A stretch of 64,000 nucleotides of DNA from contig NZ_QYYA01000001.1 of the NCBI RefSeq assembly GCF_003597125.1, positions 434,001 through 498,000 on the forward strand. Reading direction: 5' to 3'. Numbering within the stretch: the first letter of the stretch is position 1; each line of letters begins with the position of its first letter. The notes below the pieces were generated by a model. The model did not search any database and was not told where the DNA came from. It worked only from the letters and a program-made list of their open reading frames with translations. Below, piece by piece: positions 16,567-23,327 of this stretch. Made by a program: the position numbers and the translations under genes. Source of the DNA: Alcanivorax profundi (GTDB taxonomy: Bacteria > Pseudomonadota > Gammaproteobacteria > Pseudomonadales > Alcanivoracaceae).

Positions 16567-17097
16567 TCAGGGGGTGACCACATCCCCGTCTTCGATCCGC
16601 AGGCGTTTGCCAGGCTTCTTGTCCAGGCGGATGGTGTCTTCGTTGTCATTGAAGACGTAGGTCACTTCGTAGCCTTCGGTCTTGCTACGGCTTTCCATGA
16701 CGGTGCGACATTGTTGTTCGGTCACGGTTTCGGTGTTGCGTTGTTGCATCCCTTTCTGGATCTGGTTGCCCGCCACGCCGCCGGCAATGGCCCCGCCGGC
16801 CGTGGCAGCATCTTTGCCGCTGCCGCCACCAAATTGATGACCAACCACCCCGCCGATAACGGCGCCAACAACGGTGCCCGTCACGCGGTGCTGATCTTTG
16901 GCGGGTTTCTGCCGTGTGCTGGTGACATCCTGACAAACCTCCCGGGGTTCTTCCCAGCGTTCAACAATGGGTTCCACCTTGGTGACGGTGGCGTATCCGG
17001 ATTTTGCTGGCGTCATGGCCTCGTAGGCGCCGTACCCGACCCCTGCAATAGCCACGGCACCTGCGATACCCAGACCGGCAATAGCTGCGCTTTTCAT
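16567..17097 (-). CDS. Glycine-zipper 2TM (17 kDa surface antigen-like) envelope protein
   Basis: A 176-residue protein. The N-terminus MKSAAIAGLGIAGAVAIAGVG is a hydrophobic signal or anchor. Residues about 72-115 form a glycine zipper pair (TGTVVGAVIGGVVGHQFGGG; GGAIAGGVAGNQIQ), the Rick_17kDa_Anti pattern of outer-membrane-associated lipoprotein-like proteins, but no lipobox Cys is seen. The C-terminal part, from about residue 125, contains a conserved CRTVMESRSKTEGYEVTYVF segment. Related proteins affect envelope integrity; the role here is unknown. ATG 17097 is preceded by AAGGAG. A MITE-like element lies 80 bases upstream of its start. Confidence 0.78.
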   Translation of the reverse strand: MKSAAIAGLGIAGAVAIAGVGYGAYEAMTPAKSGYATVTKVEPIVERWEEPREVCQDVTSTRQKPAKDQHRVTGTVVGAVIGGVVGHQFGGGSGKDAATAGGAIAGGVAGNQIQKGMQQRNTETVTEQQCRTVMESRSKTEGYEVTYVFNDNEDTIRLDKKPGKRLRIEDGDVVTP

Positions 17098-17597
17098 GGC
17101 TCACTCCTTATTTCGGTTATTTCCGGTTTGGAGTGCAGGGCGGAGCAATCCGTTCGTGGACAGTTGCAAAAGAATGTTAAGGAGCCTCTGAATAGCTCCT
17201 TGTGTGCTCAGTCTTTCAGGCTGGTTCGCCCCTGTATGGGTCAAAAGGTAAAGAGGGGCGCGATTTTGAAGGTGTATGTCCATCCATCGGCTCTTCACCT
17301 TCGAAAGAAGCGCAACAACGAGTGCGGGCCAGCCTGGAAGACCCTACGTACCCTGACGAGCATAAAGGCGCGGCTTGGAGCGCCCATCTGCTGCGCCTTG
17401 CCTCTAGGAAAGGGAACCACCCTTACCGTCGAGACAAGACACAACAGCTGCACGCTCCAAGTCACGCTGAGCATGCAAGGAGCTATTCAGAGGCTCCTTA
17501 AGGGCCATGTTCAATAACGCCGCAATGCGTTTTTGTGCAGCGCCGGGGGATCAGGTTAAATGGCGCGGTGCGAGGCATTAATGAACAGGGGACAGTC
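17098..17597. other. 500-base intergenic region carrying the MITE-like element
   Basis: No gene is supported between the glycine-zipper start and the GTG at 17598. Bases 17098-17176 contain the presumed promoter region of the leftward gene. Bases 17177-17501 are the inverted-repeat element listed separately. Bases 17502-17597 lead into the next gene. Small open frames here run through the element on both strands but have no ribosome sites or coding character. Confidence 0.7.
17177..17501. mobile_element. MITE-like element with perfect 26-bp terminal inverted repeats and TTAA ends
   Basis: The left end 17177-17202 (TTAAGGAGCCTCTGAATA and on to 17202) is the exact reverse complement of the right end 17476-17501. 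Both ends begin or end with TTAA, which may be a target duplication or part of the repeat. The whole is 325 bases, carries no transposase gene, and is related to a second, decayed copy at about 23033-23259: shared blocks include TTCAGGCTGG near the left end, GTGTATGTC-ATCCATCG, TCACCTTCGAA and ACAACGAGTGC-GGCCAGCCTG. Size, ends and lack of coding capacity fit a non-autonomous element moved in trans. A YTAR-type target such as TTAA would suit some IS5-group transposases, which is only a guess. Confidence 0.8.
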
Positions 17598-18029
17598 GTG
17601 ACGCAACGAGACCAGCAGCTGGAAGCGGAGTACTTCCATCTCACTCACCTGATTGATTCTTTCGATCAGAAATCCCTGACGATCAAGGCCTGGAGTGTCA
17701 CGCTTGCCGGCATTCTGGCCGGATCGGGCGCGTTCTTTGATCGTCCGTCCCTGCTTTGGGTGGGGATGCTGGGTAGCCTGATGTTCTGGCTGGTGGAAGG
17801 CCATTGGAAGGCGTTTCAGTCGGCGCACTATGCGCGCATAGAAAAAATTGAAGCGCACTTTCGTGGTGAGGTGGATGACATCGCGCCGTTCCAGACCGCC
17901 GATAGCTGGGAACGTAGCCGGCGTGCCGGGGGAAGCCGTGAGTTGTTGCGGATCCTTGGGTGGCGCCACGTGTTTCTGCCCCACGGGCTGATGGCACTGT
18001 CGTTGTTGGTGGCAGGTTTGCTGCTGTAG
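17598..18029 (+). CDS. Unknown membrane protein with two or three transmembrane helices
   Basis: A 143-residue protein I do not recognise. A charged N-terminus (MTQRDQQLEAEYFHLTHLID) precedes two adjacent hydrophobic segments (AWSVTLAGILAGSGAFF and SLLWVGMLGSLMFWLVEG), then a soluble stretch with HYARIEKIEAHFRGEVDD, and a C-terminal hydrophobic helix (FLPHGLMALSLLVAGLLL). The arrangement of a helix pair followed by a soluble part is like small membrane effectors such as SLATT-type proteins, but I would not assign it. GTG 17598 with AGGGGAC upstream is the likely start; the frame is open further upstream to 17535 without a site. Confidence 0.6.
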   Translation: MTQRDQQLEAEYFHLTHLIDSFDQKSLTIKAWSVTLAGILAGSGAFFDRPSLLWVGMLGSLMFWLVEGHWKAFQSAHYARIEKIEAHFRGEVDDIAPFQTADSWERSRRAGGSRELLRILGWRHVFLPHGLMALSLLVAGLLL

Positions 18030-18066
18030 GCGCGGCAGAGGCCGGCGCCCACAGCAGCGGGCAGGG

Positions 18067-19425
18067 TCAGGCAGCGGGTTCGCTGGTGGTCGGGGCGTAC
18101 TGGTTGGCATCGGTGGTGTATTCGGCATGACCGTAATCCACCAGCAGCTGCTTGATGCGTTTGACCAGAATGCGGTCGGCAACCTTGTTGGCCACCGGAA
18201 TATCCTGCAGGGTGCGATAGGCCAGCAGGCGCGGCATGATGAAAAGATTGCCGACGCTGAACAGGGCATAGTCCAGCGCGTGGGGTGCCACGCCCATCTC
18301 TTCAGCCTTTGATTTGTCCTTCTTGCCGAGAAACGCCTGGGTAAAGAACACTTTCGAGAAACTGCGCTCCACCGCGTTGTGAACCTTGCTGATCAGCTTG
18401 TCATCCTTGGGACGATAGACGGACATGGTTGCCCGCGTCAGCTCACCACAGGTGCTGTCGTCATACCCTTCACGCAGCGTGCCGGAATAAGTGAGCATGG
18501 TGTCGATGATGTCCGGGGCTTCTGCGGGTAGCAACTCTGCAGGCAGGCCGAGCAGAAAACACTCGTAACGCGACAGTTCCACGATCGCCCGTTCTTGCCG
18601 GGTGAAATGTTTGCGGCCCTTGCGCATGGCCTTGAACGCCGTCAGGTAGGCGGGCATGGTGCCGGCCGGCATCTGGTCTACCTGCGGGATAGGTATGCCG
18701 TAGACCGCGGGATCCCAGGGGCCGCCCTTGTCGGTGGTCGCCCGCTTGATGATGTTGAAACGCACCATGGAGTGCATCAGGCGCACCATGGCGGCCGCCT
18801 TGAAGCCTGGGCCAAAGCGTTCCAGAGCGCCAGGCAGGGTGGCGGTGGTGAAGAAACTGGCGGTCTCATTGATCCGCTGGTTCACCGACTCGTTGGCCAG
18901 GGTGCCGGTGATGGCCATGGGCAACCCGGAGTACTTGTTCATGAAGGTGGCGACGAACGCGCCACGGATAACATAGGGTGCCAGGTTGACCATCTGGTTA
19001 CGGCTCAGGCGCGCGCCCTCGCGAACCAGATCCATGTCTACCCAGTCCGGTGTCGCTTCCATGGCCTGAATGAAATCGCTCAGTTCCTGGGGCGGATTAT
19101 CTACCGCATCCAGTCCCTTGTCGCAGGCGGTCTTGAGCATGGTGATCAGGTTGCGGAACCCGTATTCGGGCATCAGCGCGGCATATGCATCGGCCACATT
19201 GTCACCGAGCAGGGTATAGGCGCGGGCCCGTTCCACTTTTTCCTTGTCGGCCAGAATCTTGCCCCGGTACTTGCCTGCGAATTTTTCGGGCAGGGCGCTG
19301 CGGGTGTGGATGTCGTCGGTAAAACGCTCCGGGGTGACATCAAAATCAATGTCGCCATACAGGGAGGGAATCCGGGTTTTCTGTGCACGCACCTGTTCCC
19401 AGAGTGCATCCAGAGACTGTGTCAT
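18067..19425 (-). CDS. MpaB/latex-clearing-protein-like oxygenase (DUF2236 family)
   Basis: A 452-residue protein. The segment FKAAAMVRLMHSMVRFNIIK carries the Arg-x-x-His pattern (RLMH..VR) that provides the haem-binding His in Lcp/MpaB-type b-haem oxygenases, and MAITGTLANESVNQRINETA lies upstream as in relatives. Lcp cleaves polyisoprene; MpaB and other members act on other lipophilic substrates. No signal peptide or twin-arginine leader is seen, so it is probably cytoplasmic, and the substrate is unknown. The ATG at 19425 follows GAGG. It lies downstream of the aldolase and HD genes on the same strand but behind a hairpin, so it may have its own promoter or receive read-through. Confidence 0.72.
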   Translation of the reverse strand: MTQSLDALWEQVRAQKTRIPSLYGDIDFDVTPERFTDDIHTRSALPEKFAGKYRGKILADKEKVERARAYTLLGDNVADAYAALMPEYGFRNLITMLKTACDKGLDAVDNPPQELSDFIQAMEATPDWVDMDLVREGARLSRNQMVNLAPYVIRGAFVATFMNKYSGLPMAITGTLANESVNQRINETASFFTTATLPGALERFGPGFKAAAMVRLMHSMVRFNIIKRATTDKGGPWDPAVYGIPIPQVDQMPAGTMPAYLTAFKAMRKGRKHFTRQERAIVELSRYECFLLGLPAELLPAEAPDIIDTMLTYSGTLREGYDDSTCGELTRATMSVYRPKDDKLISKVHNAVERSFSKVFFTQAFLGKKDKSKAEEMGVAPHALDYALFSVGNLFIMPRLLAYRTLQDIPVANKVADRILVKRIKQLLVDYGHAEYTTDANQYAPTTSEPAA

Positions 19426-19610
19426 TACGACCTCGTCGTGAAAGCGCGATATTGCCCTTATACATAGCGTTTACGCTGGGTCGGTGACAATGACCGAAGA
19501 TTTCACGTAGAGAACTTGCGGGTTTTTGGCCTGCAATGACAGGGAGATTGGCGGGAAAGGAAACAGTGAGGTCAAGACTGTTCACTTTGCGTGTCGCGGG
19601 CCAGGTTGGG

Positions 19611-19643
19611 ACTGACGCTCCTCCCGCCAGGGAGGGCGTCAGT
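19611..19643 (-). terminator. Hairpin after the HD-domain gene
   Basis: A 14-bp stem with one bulged T (ACTGACGC / CCTCCC paired with GGGAGG / GCGTCAGT) and a GCCA loop, beginning 9 bases after the HD gene stop. No T run follows on the minus strand, so it may be a weak terminator or an RNA-stability element. Confidence 0.55.
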
Positions 19644-19651
19644 GAGGCGCC

Positions 19652-20245
19652 TCAGTCGTTGCTCATGGCGTCCTTGTAAAGTGACTTTCGCGGGCTGGCG
19701 AAAACCTGCCGCAGCATGGGCTCGAAGTAATTCAGTGGCAGAATCTCTCCATCCGGATTGAACGCCGGAGAATCGTACTTGCTGACGAATTCCAGCGTTT
19801 GCCGATAGAAGGGATGTTCGCGGAAGTGCTCGCGCATGTCCCTGTCCATGCCCAGATAATGGAAGAAGTAATACCCCTGGAAAATGGCGTGATGCTTCAC
19901 CATCCAGTGATTGGCTTCGCTGACAAAGGGTTCCAGCAAAACCGCTGCCACGTCCGCATGGTTGAAGGTGCCAAGGGTATCGCCGATGTCATGCAGCAAG
20001 GCGCAGACGACGTATTCATCGTCCTTGCCGTCGCGATGGGCGAGGGTGGCAGTTTGCAGGCAGTGTTGGAACCGGTCGATCCTGAACCCGCCGAAATCGC
20101 CTTCCAGCAGTCGCAGGTGCGCCATGATCCGGTCCGGCAGTCCTTTGCTGAACTCGCCAAAATTCTCGGCAATGATCTTCCAGTCCTCGGCCTGGCCGTC
20201 CTTCATGTGGGTGAAGGCGGCACGGGGTTGTGTCATGTCGTTCAT
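19652..20245 (-). CDS. HD-domain protein with six-ligand diiron pattern (PhnZ/MIOX-like)
   Basis: A 197-residue HD-fold protein. Candidate metal ligands in order are His61 (DRFQHCLQTA), His85-Asp86 (ALLHDIGD), His96 (FNHADVAA), His118 or His119 (MVKHHAIF) and Asp158 (SKYDSP). The order H...HD...H...H...D is the six-ligand pattern of mixed-valent diiron oxygenases such as PhnZ and myo-inositol oxygenase, rather than the four-ligand set of simple HD phosphohydrolases. The length fits PhnZ-like proteins. I infer an iron oxygenase acting on a small hydroxylated or phosphonate-like substrate, but a phosphohydrolase cannot be excluded. It lies 11 bases after the class II aldolase, so the two are surely co-transcribed. 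Confidence 0.7.
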   Translation of the reverse strand: MNDMTQPRAAFTHMKDGQAEDWKIIAENFGEFSKGLPDRIMAHLRLLEGDFGGFRIDRFQHCLQTATLAHRDGKDDEYVVCALLHDIGDTLGTFNHADVAAVLLEPFVSEANHWMVKHHAIFQGYYFFHYLGMDRDMREHFREHPFYRQTLEFVSKYDSPAFNPDGEILPLNYFEPMLRQVFASPRKSLYKDAMSND

Positions 20246-20256
20246 TGCGGTAGCCC

Positions 20257-21042
20257 TCAGTCTGCATAACCGGGGTTTTCCCGGTCCAGCTTGCGTAGCA
20301 GGCCCGGCCAGGCCAGGTTGCCCCCCATGCCCTTGGTGACCTGAGAGGCCTGTTGTTTGATGGTGTTGACGATGCCATCAGGAATCGGGGTCAGCGGGCG
20401 ATTGCCCGATAAGGCCTGTAGCTGGATCTCACAGGCCCGTTGCAGGATGAACATGTTGAGGAAGGTGTCCGCCACGGTGCTGCCCACCGTGAGCAAGCCA
20501 TGGTTACGAAGAATCATGAAGTTGGTGCTGCCCAAATCGGCCTGCAGGCGGGCTTTTTCGTCATCGCGCAGTGCGACCCCTTCATAGTCGTGATACGACA
20601 ACCCAGAGAGCGGAAACAGGCTTTGTTGTGACAGGGGAAGCAACCCTTCTTTCTGTGCAGACACAGCCACGCCGGCGGTGGTGTGGGTGTGCATGACGCA
20701 GACAGCGTCCTCACGTACGGCATGAATGGCACTGTGAATGGTGAAGCCCGCCGGGTTGATGTCGAAATCGCCGGCGTTGAGCTTGTTGCCGTCCTGGTCG
20801 ACGCGCACCAGGCTTGATGCGGTGATTTCGTCGAACATCATGCCGTAGGGGTTGATCAGGAAATGGTGCTCATCGCCCGGGATTCGGGCGGACAGATGGG
20901 TGAAGATCAGATCATCCCAACCATACAAGGCCACTAGTCTATAGGCAGCGGCGAGGTCCACCCGCAGTTGCCACTCTTCGGGGCTGACATCCGCTTGCTT
21001 GGAGGTGATGGCGGCTGGGTCAAGTTTTACCTGGCTGTTCAT
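20257..21042 (-). CDS. Class II aldolase/adducin-domain protein
   Basis: A 261-residue class II aldolase/adducin-fold protein. The metal-binding His residues are seen in CVMHTHTTAGVAVSA, with another in MILRNHGLLTVGSTVADTF; the start region YGWDDLIFTHLSARIPGDEHHFLINPYG (shown in part: WDDLIFTHLSARIPG) is the family hallmark. Members either cleave sugar phosphates such as fuculose phosphate or carry out decarboxylase or epimerase reactions; many act in catabolic pathways on small polar metabolites. ATG 21042 follows GGGAGAG. First gene of the leftward unit with the HD protein, divergent from the Crp-type regulator at 21171. Confidence 0.82.
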   Translation of the reverse strand: MNSQVKLDPAAITSKQADVSPEEWQLRVDLAAAYRLVALYGWDDLIFTHLSARIPGDEHHFLINPYGMMFDEITASSLVRVDQDGNKLNAGDFDINPAGFTIHSAIHAVREDAVCVMHTHTTAGVAVSAQKEGLLPLSQQSLFPLSGLSYHDYEGVALRDDEKARLQADLGSTNFMILRNHGLLTVGSTVADTFLNMFILQRACEIQLQALSGNRPLTPIPDGIVNTIKQQASQVTKGMGGNLAWPGLLRKLDRENPGYAD

Positions 21043-21136
21043 TGTAGCGCTCTCCCTGGAGACAGATTGTTGTGGGTGTCACGGTGTTCCCCGTGATGTG
21101 TCGATAGGACATGACGGGAGTGTAGGCCGCTTTTTC

Positions 21137-21164
21137 TTGGCAAGACTGTCAACCTGTTTACAAT
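21137..21164 (+). promoter_or_regulatory. Candidate promoter of the Crp/Fnr gene, positioned for a leaderless mRNA
   Basis: TTGGCA at 21137-21142 and TACAAT at 21159-21164 match -35 and -10 boxes (5 of 6 each) with a 16-base spacer. A start site 6-7 bases after the -10 falls on the ATG at 21171, and no ribosome-binding sequence lies upstream of that ATG. Confidence 0.5.
21146..21163. promoter_or_regulatory. Crp/Fnr-type dyad in the divergent promoter
   Basis: TGTCAAC-CT-GTTTACA forms a dyad TGTnAAC-N2-GTTnACA with six matching pairs. It lies between the divergent aldolase and Crp/Fnr genes and overlaps the -10 box of the latter, so it could be an operator for autoregulation and for control of the aldolase unit. 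Inferred from symmetry only. Confidence 0.45.
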
Positions 21165-21170
21165 TGGCGT

Positions 21171-21866
21171 ATGTCTATTGCTCTTGATGCCTTGCAACAC
21201 TGCCCCCTGTTCGCCGGTTTTCCCGAAGCGGCACTGGACGAGGCTGCACGTCATGCCCGTATCCGCCATTTCCAGCCGGGTGAGGTGATCTATGAGAAAG
21301 GGGAGCCCCAGACATTCCTGTGTGTCATCGCCAGAGGAATGGTGCGGATCAATTCGGTCAACCAGGAAGGTCGGGAATCGGTCTTGATTGTGTTTGACCA
21401 GGGGGCCTGGGTGGGCGATGCGGTCTTCGCGCCCGGTGCCGATCGGGTTTACGGTGCCACGGCACATACGCAGGCAACACTGGTGGAATTACCCGGGGCG
21501 TATTTTCGGGACCTGATGAGTCGCTACCCGCAGTGCTATCCGGTCGTGCTCGAGTGCATCAGCCGTCGGCTCTGGTCGGCCATGACGGTCATCCAGGAAG
21601 ACGCCTTGCGCGGGACCACGGTCAGGATCGGACGGCGGTTGTTATTTCTGTGCGACATGCAGCGCGGGGGAGCAGAGCCGGGCGGTCCGGTCACTGTGCG
21701 GCTGACCCGTGAGCACATCGCCAACATGATGGGGATGACCCGCCAAGGGGTTCATCGCACGCTCAAGCAGTTTCAGCGTGAGGGGTTGGTTGAGCTGGGT
21801 TACGGGCAGGTCACCATTTGCAGCGAAGATGCCTTGCGACGCTATCTGGATTGCTGTCCAGATTAA
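21171..21866 (+). CDS. Crp/Fnr-family transcription regulator
   Basis: A 231-residue regulator. Residues about 15-125 form a cyclic-nucleotide-binding-like beta roll (FQPGEVIYEKGEPQTFLCVI; GMVRINSVNQEGRES). The C-terminal helix-turn-helix is VRLTREHIANMMGMTRQGVHRTLKQFQREGL. The N-terminal Cys cluster that binds iron-sulfur in Fnr is missing, and the effector is not evident. It is divergent from the aldolase-HD genes with 128 bases between, a classic place for a local regulator. There is no ribosome site before the ATG, and the best promoter would start transcription at the ATG itself, so the mRNA may be leaderless. Confidence 0.85.
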   Translation: MSIALDALQHCPLFAGFPEAALDEAARHARIRHFQPGEVIYEKGEPQTFLCVIARGMVRINSVNQEGRESVLIVFDQGAWVGDAVFAPGADRVYGATAHTQATLVELPGAYFRDLMSRYPQCYPVVLECISRRLWSAMTVIQEDALRGTTVRIGRRLLFLCDMQRGGAEPGGPVTVRLTREHIANMMGMTRQGVHRTLKQFQREGLVELGYGQVTICSEDALRRYLDCCPD

Positions 21867-22040
21867 GGTAATTCTTTTGGCTAACAAAAATATTTTATAG
21901 GCGATTAAAATTAATACCTTTGGCTATTTTTAATCGGCGAATGGTCTATTCCTTTTTCGTGTTATAGCAATTTCTTCCTCAAATCCCGTTGACAGATTTT
22001 AAGTTAAATTACTTAGACGTTTTAAATCACATTTTAACGA

Positions 22041-22061
22041 AAAGCCCGTAGAGCGGGCTTT
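22041..22061 (+). terminator. Short terminator-like hairpin in the PL7 leader
   Basis: AAAGCCCG and CGGGCTTT pair around a TAGAG loop. The stem ends in TTT followed by GCTTCG. It may end transcription from the Crp/Fnr gene or act as an attenuator between the TTGACA box and the lyase gene. Confidence 0.5.
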
Positions 22062-22084
22062 GCTTCGTGGCTAGGATTCTCTGC

Positions 22085-22165
22085 GATACACAGGGATAAG
22101 AATAAAGTCTTACCCTCTCTTGCGGTAGTCACAGGGAAGGTCTACCTCCGTAGGTATTAAGGAGA
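22085..22165 (+). promoter_or_regulatory. Possible structured regulatory leader upstream of the PL7 lyase gene
   Basis: Within this stretch GGGATAAG can pair with CTTACCC (22093-22114), and GGTAG (near 22124) can pair with CTACC (near 22142), while TACCT can instead pair with AGGTA next to the AAGGAG ribosome site. The last two pairings exclude each other, the arrangement expected of a switch. I could not match it to a known riboswitch class. Confidence 0.35.
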
Positions 22166-22182
22166 GTTTTCAGGAATAAAAA

Positions 22183-23022
22183 ATGTGTTCTTTATATAAA
22201 ACGTTCGTCTTTATTTTTACTCTCAATGTGCTTGGTTGCGGTGGCGGTGGTGGGGCGCCCGCAGTGGTTTCTTCAGATAACGAGGAAAGCAGTGTTGGCG
22301 TGACGTCGCCTGCGTATGGGAAAGAAACTGAGGAAACGGACGCTGCTGAAAATGAGGAATCTCAGGCGTCCGGAAAAGAAAAGTTTGCTGATCCTTTTTC
22401 TTCCAGCGTATTGCAGTATGAAGTGACAGATGGGAAAACCGGTAAGGTGACAACCGACACGGAGACCCTGCTGACATACCCCGAAATGGAGTATTTTTAT
22501 TTTGAAAACGATAATGTGGTGTTCGATCTGACCCGGCAGGGTAAACCCAAAAAACGCTCGGAGTTGCGCCAATACCCAGAGTGGTCAGTGGCGGGAAATC
22601 ACCGAATGACGGCAACCCTTAGGCTCAGCGATTCCACCATCAATGAGTACACCTGGATGCAATTGCACCGTAAGGAAAAAACGTCAGTCAAACCGCCTCT
22701 GAGGTTAACCTGGGCCAAAGCGCAGAGCATTGGCGGGAAGGTATACCAAGACTATCTTGTGGCGGTGTTTTATCACGAAAAAACGGGCTACAAAAAAGTG
22801 CCATTGGTACCGCGTACTGGACAGGAAATTCAGGCTGAACTCAGGGTTTATAATCATCAGGTTTTTATTAGCCTGAATGGAAATCTGGTCCATGTGGAAA
22901 ATGTGTCTGATTGGGCTGATTACAAGTGCTATTTCAAGGCGGGGTTGTACCTGTCTGGTAGTGCGGCGGCAGAAGGGCGTGCCAGAGTCAGCATGAGCCA
23001 GCTCGCGTACAGCCATCAGTAG
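22183..23022 (+). CDS. Polysaccharide lyase family 7 (alginate lyase-like) lipoprotein
   Basis: A 279-residue protein. The start MCSLYKTFVFIFTLNVLGCGG is a lipoprotein signal with Cys19 as lipidation site, followed by a Gly run and an acidic, Ser-rich linker to about residue 70. The rest fits family PL7: KKRSELRQ (the R[ST]ELR motif), WMQLHRKE at the place of the QIH motif, and DYKCYFKAGLYLSGS (YFKAGxY motif with the catalytic Tyr). PL7 enzymes cleave alginate by beta-elimination. The Leu in place of Ile/Val in QIH may matter for guluronate/mannuronate preference. It would sit on the outer membrane. The gene and its leader are AT-rich, there are no other alginate genes here, and a decayed repeat element follows, so acquisition by transfer is likely. 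Confidence 0.75.
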   Translation: MCSLYKTFVFIFTLNVLGCGGGGGAPAVVSSDNEESSVGVTSPAYGKETEETDAAENEESQASGKEKFADPFSSSVLQYEVTDGKTGKVTTDTETLLTYPEMEYFYFENDNVVFDLTRQGKPKKRSELRQYPEWSVAGNHRMTATLRLSDSTINEYTWMQLHRKEKTSVKPPLRLTWAKAQSIGGKVYQDYLVAVFYHEKTGYKKVPLVPRTGQEIQAELRVYNHQVFISLNGNLVHVENVSDWADYKCYFKAGLYLSGSAAAEGRARVSMSQLAYSHQ

Positions 23023-23032
23023 TTAGTTCATT

Positions 23033-23259
23033 GAGGGAGCCTCGGAATAATACCTGGCGAGTTCAGTTTTTCAGGCTGGCTTGGCCCCTCTGCCATGGCC
23101 AAGAGGGGGCGGTGTTGACAGTGTATGTCGATCCATCGACTCATCACCTTCGAAGGACATGGGACAACGAGTGCAGGCCAGCCTGCCGTCGAGGCAAGCA
23201 ACAACCTCTGCGTGCTCCTGACCACGCCAGGCATGCAGGGGGTTTACCCAGAGGCTGCC
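23033..23259. mobile_element. Degenerate second copy of the MITE-like element
   Basis: The left part (GGGAGCCTCGGAATA) and right part (CCCAGAGGCTGCC) are imperfect versions of the perfect ends found at 17177 and 17501, and the inside shares TTCAGGCTGG, GTGTATGTC-ATCCATCG, TCACCTTCGAA and ACAACGAGTGC-GGCCAGCCTG in the same order and orientation. About 100 bases of the right-hand interior of the other copy are missing. The lost symmetry suggests an old, immobile insertion. Confidence 0.7.
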
Positions 23260-23270
23260 GTGAAACAATA

Positions 23271-23293
23271 CAGGCCCCGGCACGTGGGGCCTG
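23271..23293. terminator. Terminator of metG (possibly bidirectional)
   Basis: CAGGCCCC and GGGGCCTG form an 8-bp stem with a 7-base loop; the flanks (ATTGTTTC on the minus strand, ATTGCTTTC on the plus strand) extend the symmetry and are T-rich on both sides. It lies 35 bases after the metG stop. Confidence 0.65.
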
Positions 23294-23327
23294 ATTGCTT
23301 TCACAGCAGAGGAAGAGGGTGAGCAGG

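Larger units (their letters stand above)
21867..22182. other. 316-base AT-rich intergenic region and leader of the PL7 gene
   Basis: No gene is supported. The region is visibly richer in A and T than the rest of the window. It holds an AT-rich hairpin (21902-21910 pairing with 21928-21936), a perfect TTGACA at 21989-21994 with only weak -10 matches, a short terminator-like hairpin at 22041-22061, two copies of CACAGGGA (22089-22096 and 22130-22137) and a small stem TACCT-CCGT-AGGTA just before an AAGGAG sequence. It looks like a structured 5' leader for the lipoprotein gene that follows. Confidence 0.55.
23023..23327. other. 305-base intergenic region with decayed repeat and bidirectional terminator
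   Basis: No gene is supported between the PL7 stop and the metG stop. It holds the degenerate MITE-like copy (about 23033-23259) and the hairpin at 23271-23293. Short open frames through it resemble frames in the other copy only because the repeat is shared. Confidence 0.7.

Noticed and set aside
17101-17298. Small coding frames inside the MITE-like elements (this copy and 23028-23234)
   Set aside because: The peptides resemble each other only because the DNA repeat is shared; no ribosome sites or coding bias are seen.
16510-17517. 335-codon plus-strand frame opposite the glycine-zipper gene
   Set aside because: It is antisense to a well-supported gene, runs through the mobile element and has no family features.
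17598-18029. Assignment of the small membrane protein to a SLATT-type defence effector
   Set aside because: The helix pair is suggestive, but no defence genes lie nearby and no family motif is clear.
22085-22170. Cyclic-di-GMP (GEMM-I) riboswitch before the PL7 gene
   Set aside because: CACAGGGA and CCGTAGGTA recall parts of the consensus, but the GACGCAAAGCC segment and the pairing order needed for the fold are missing.
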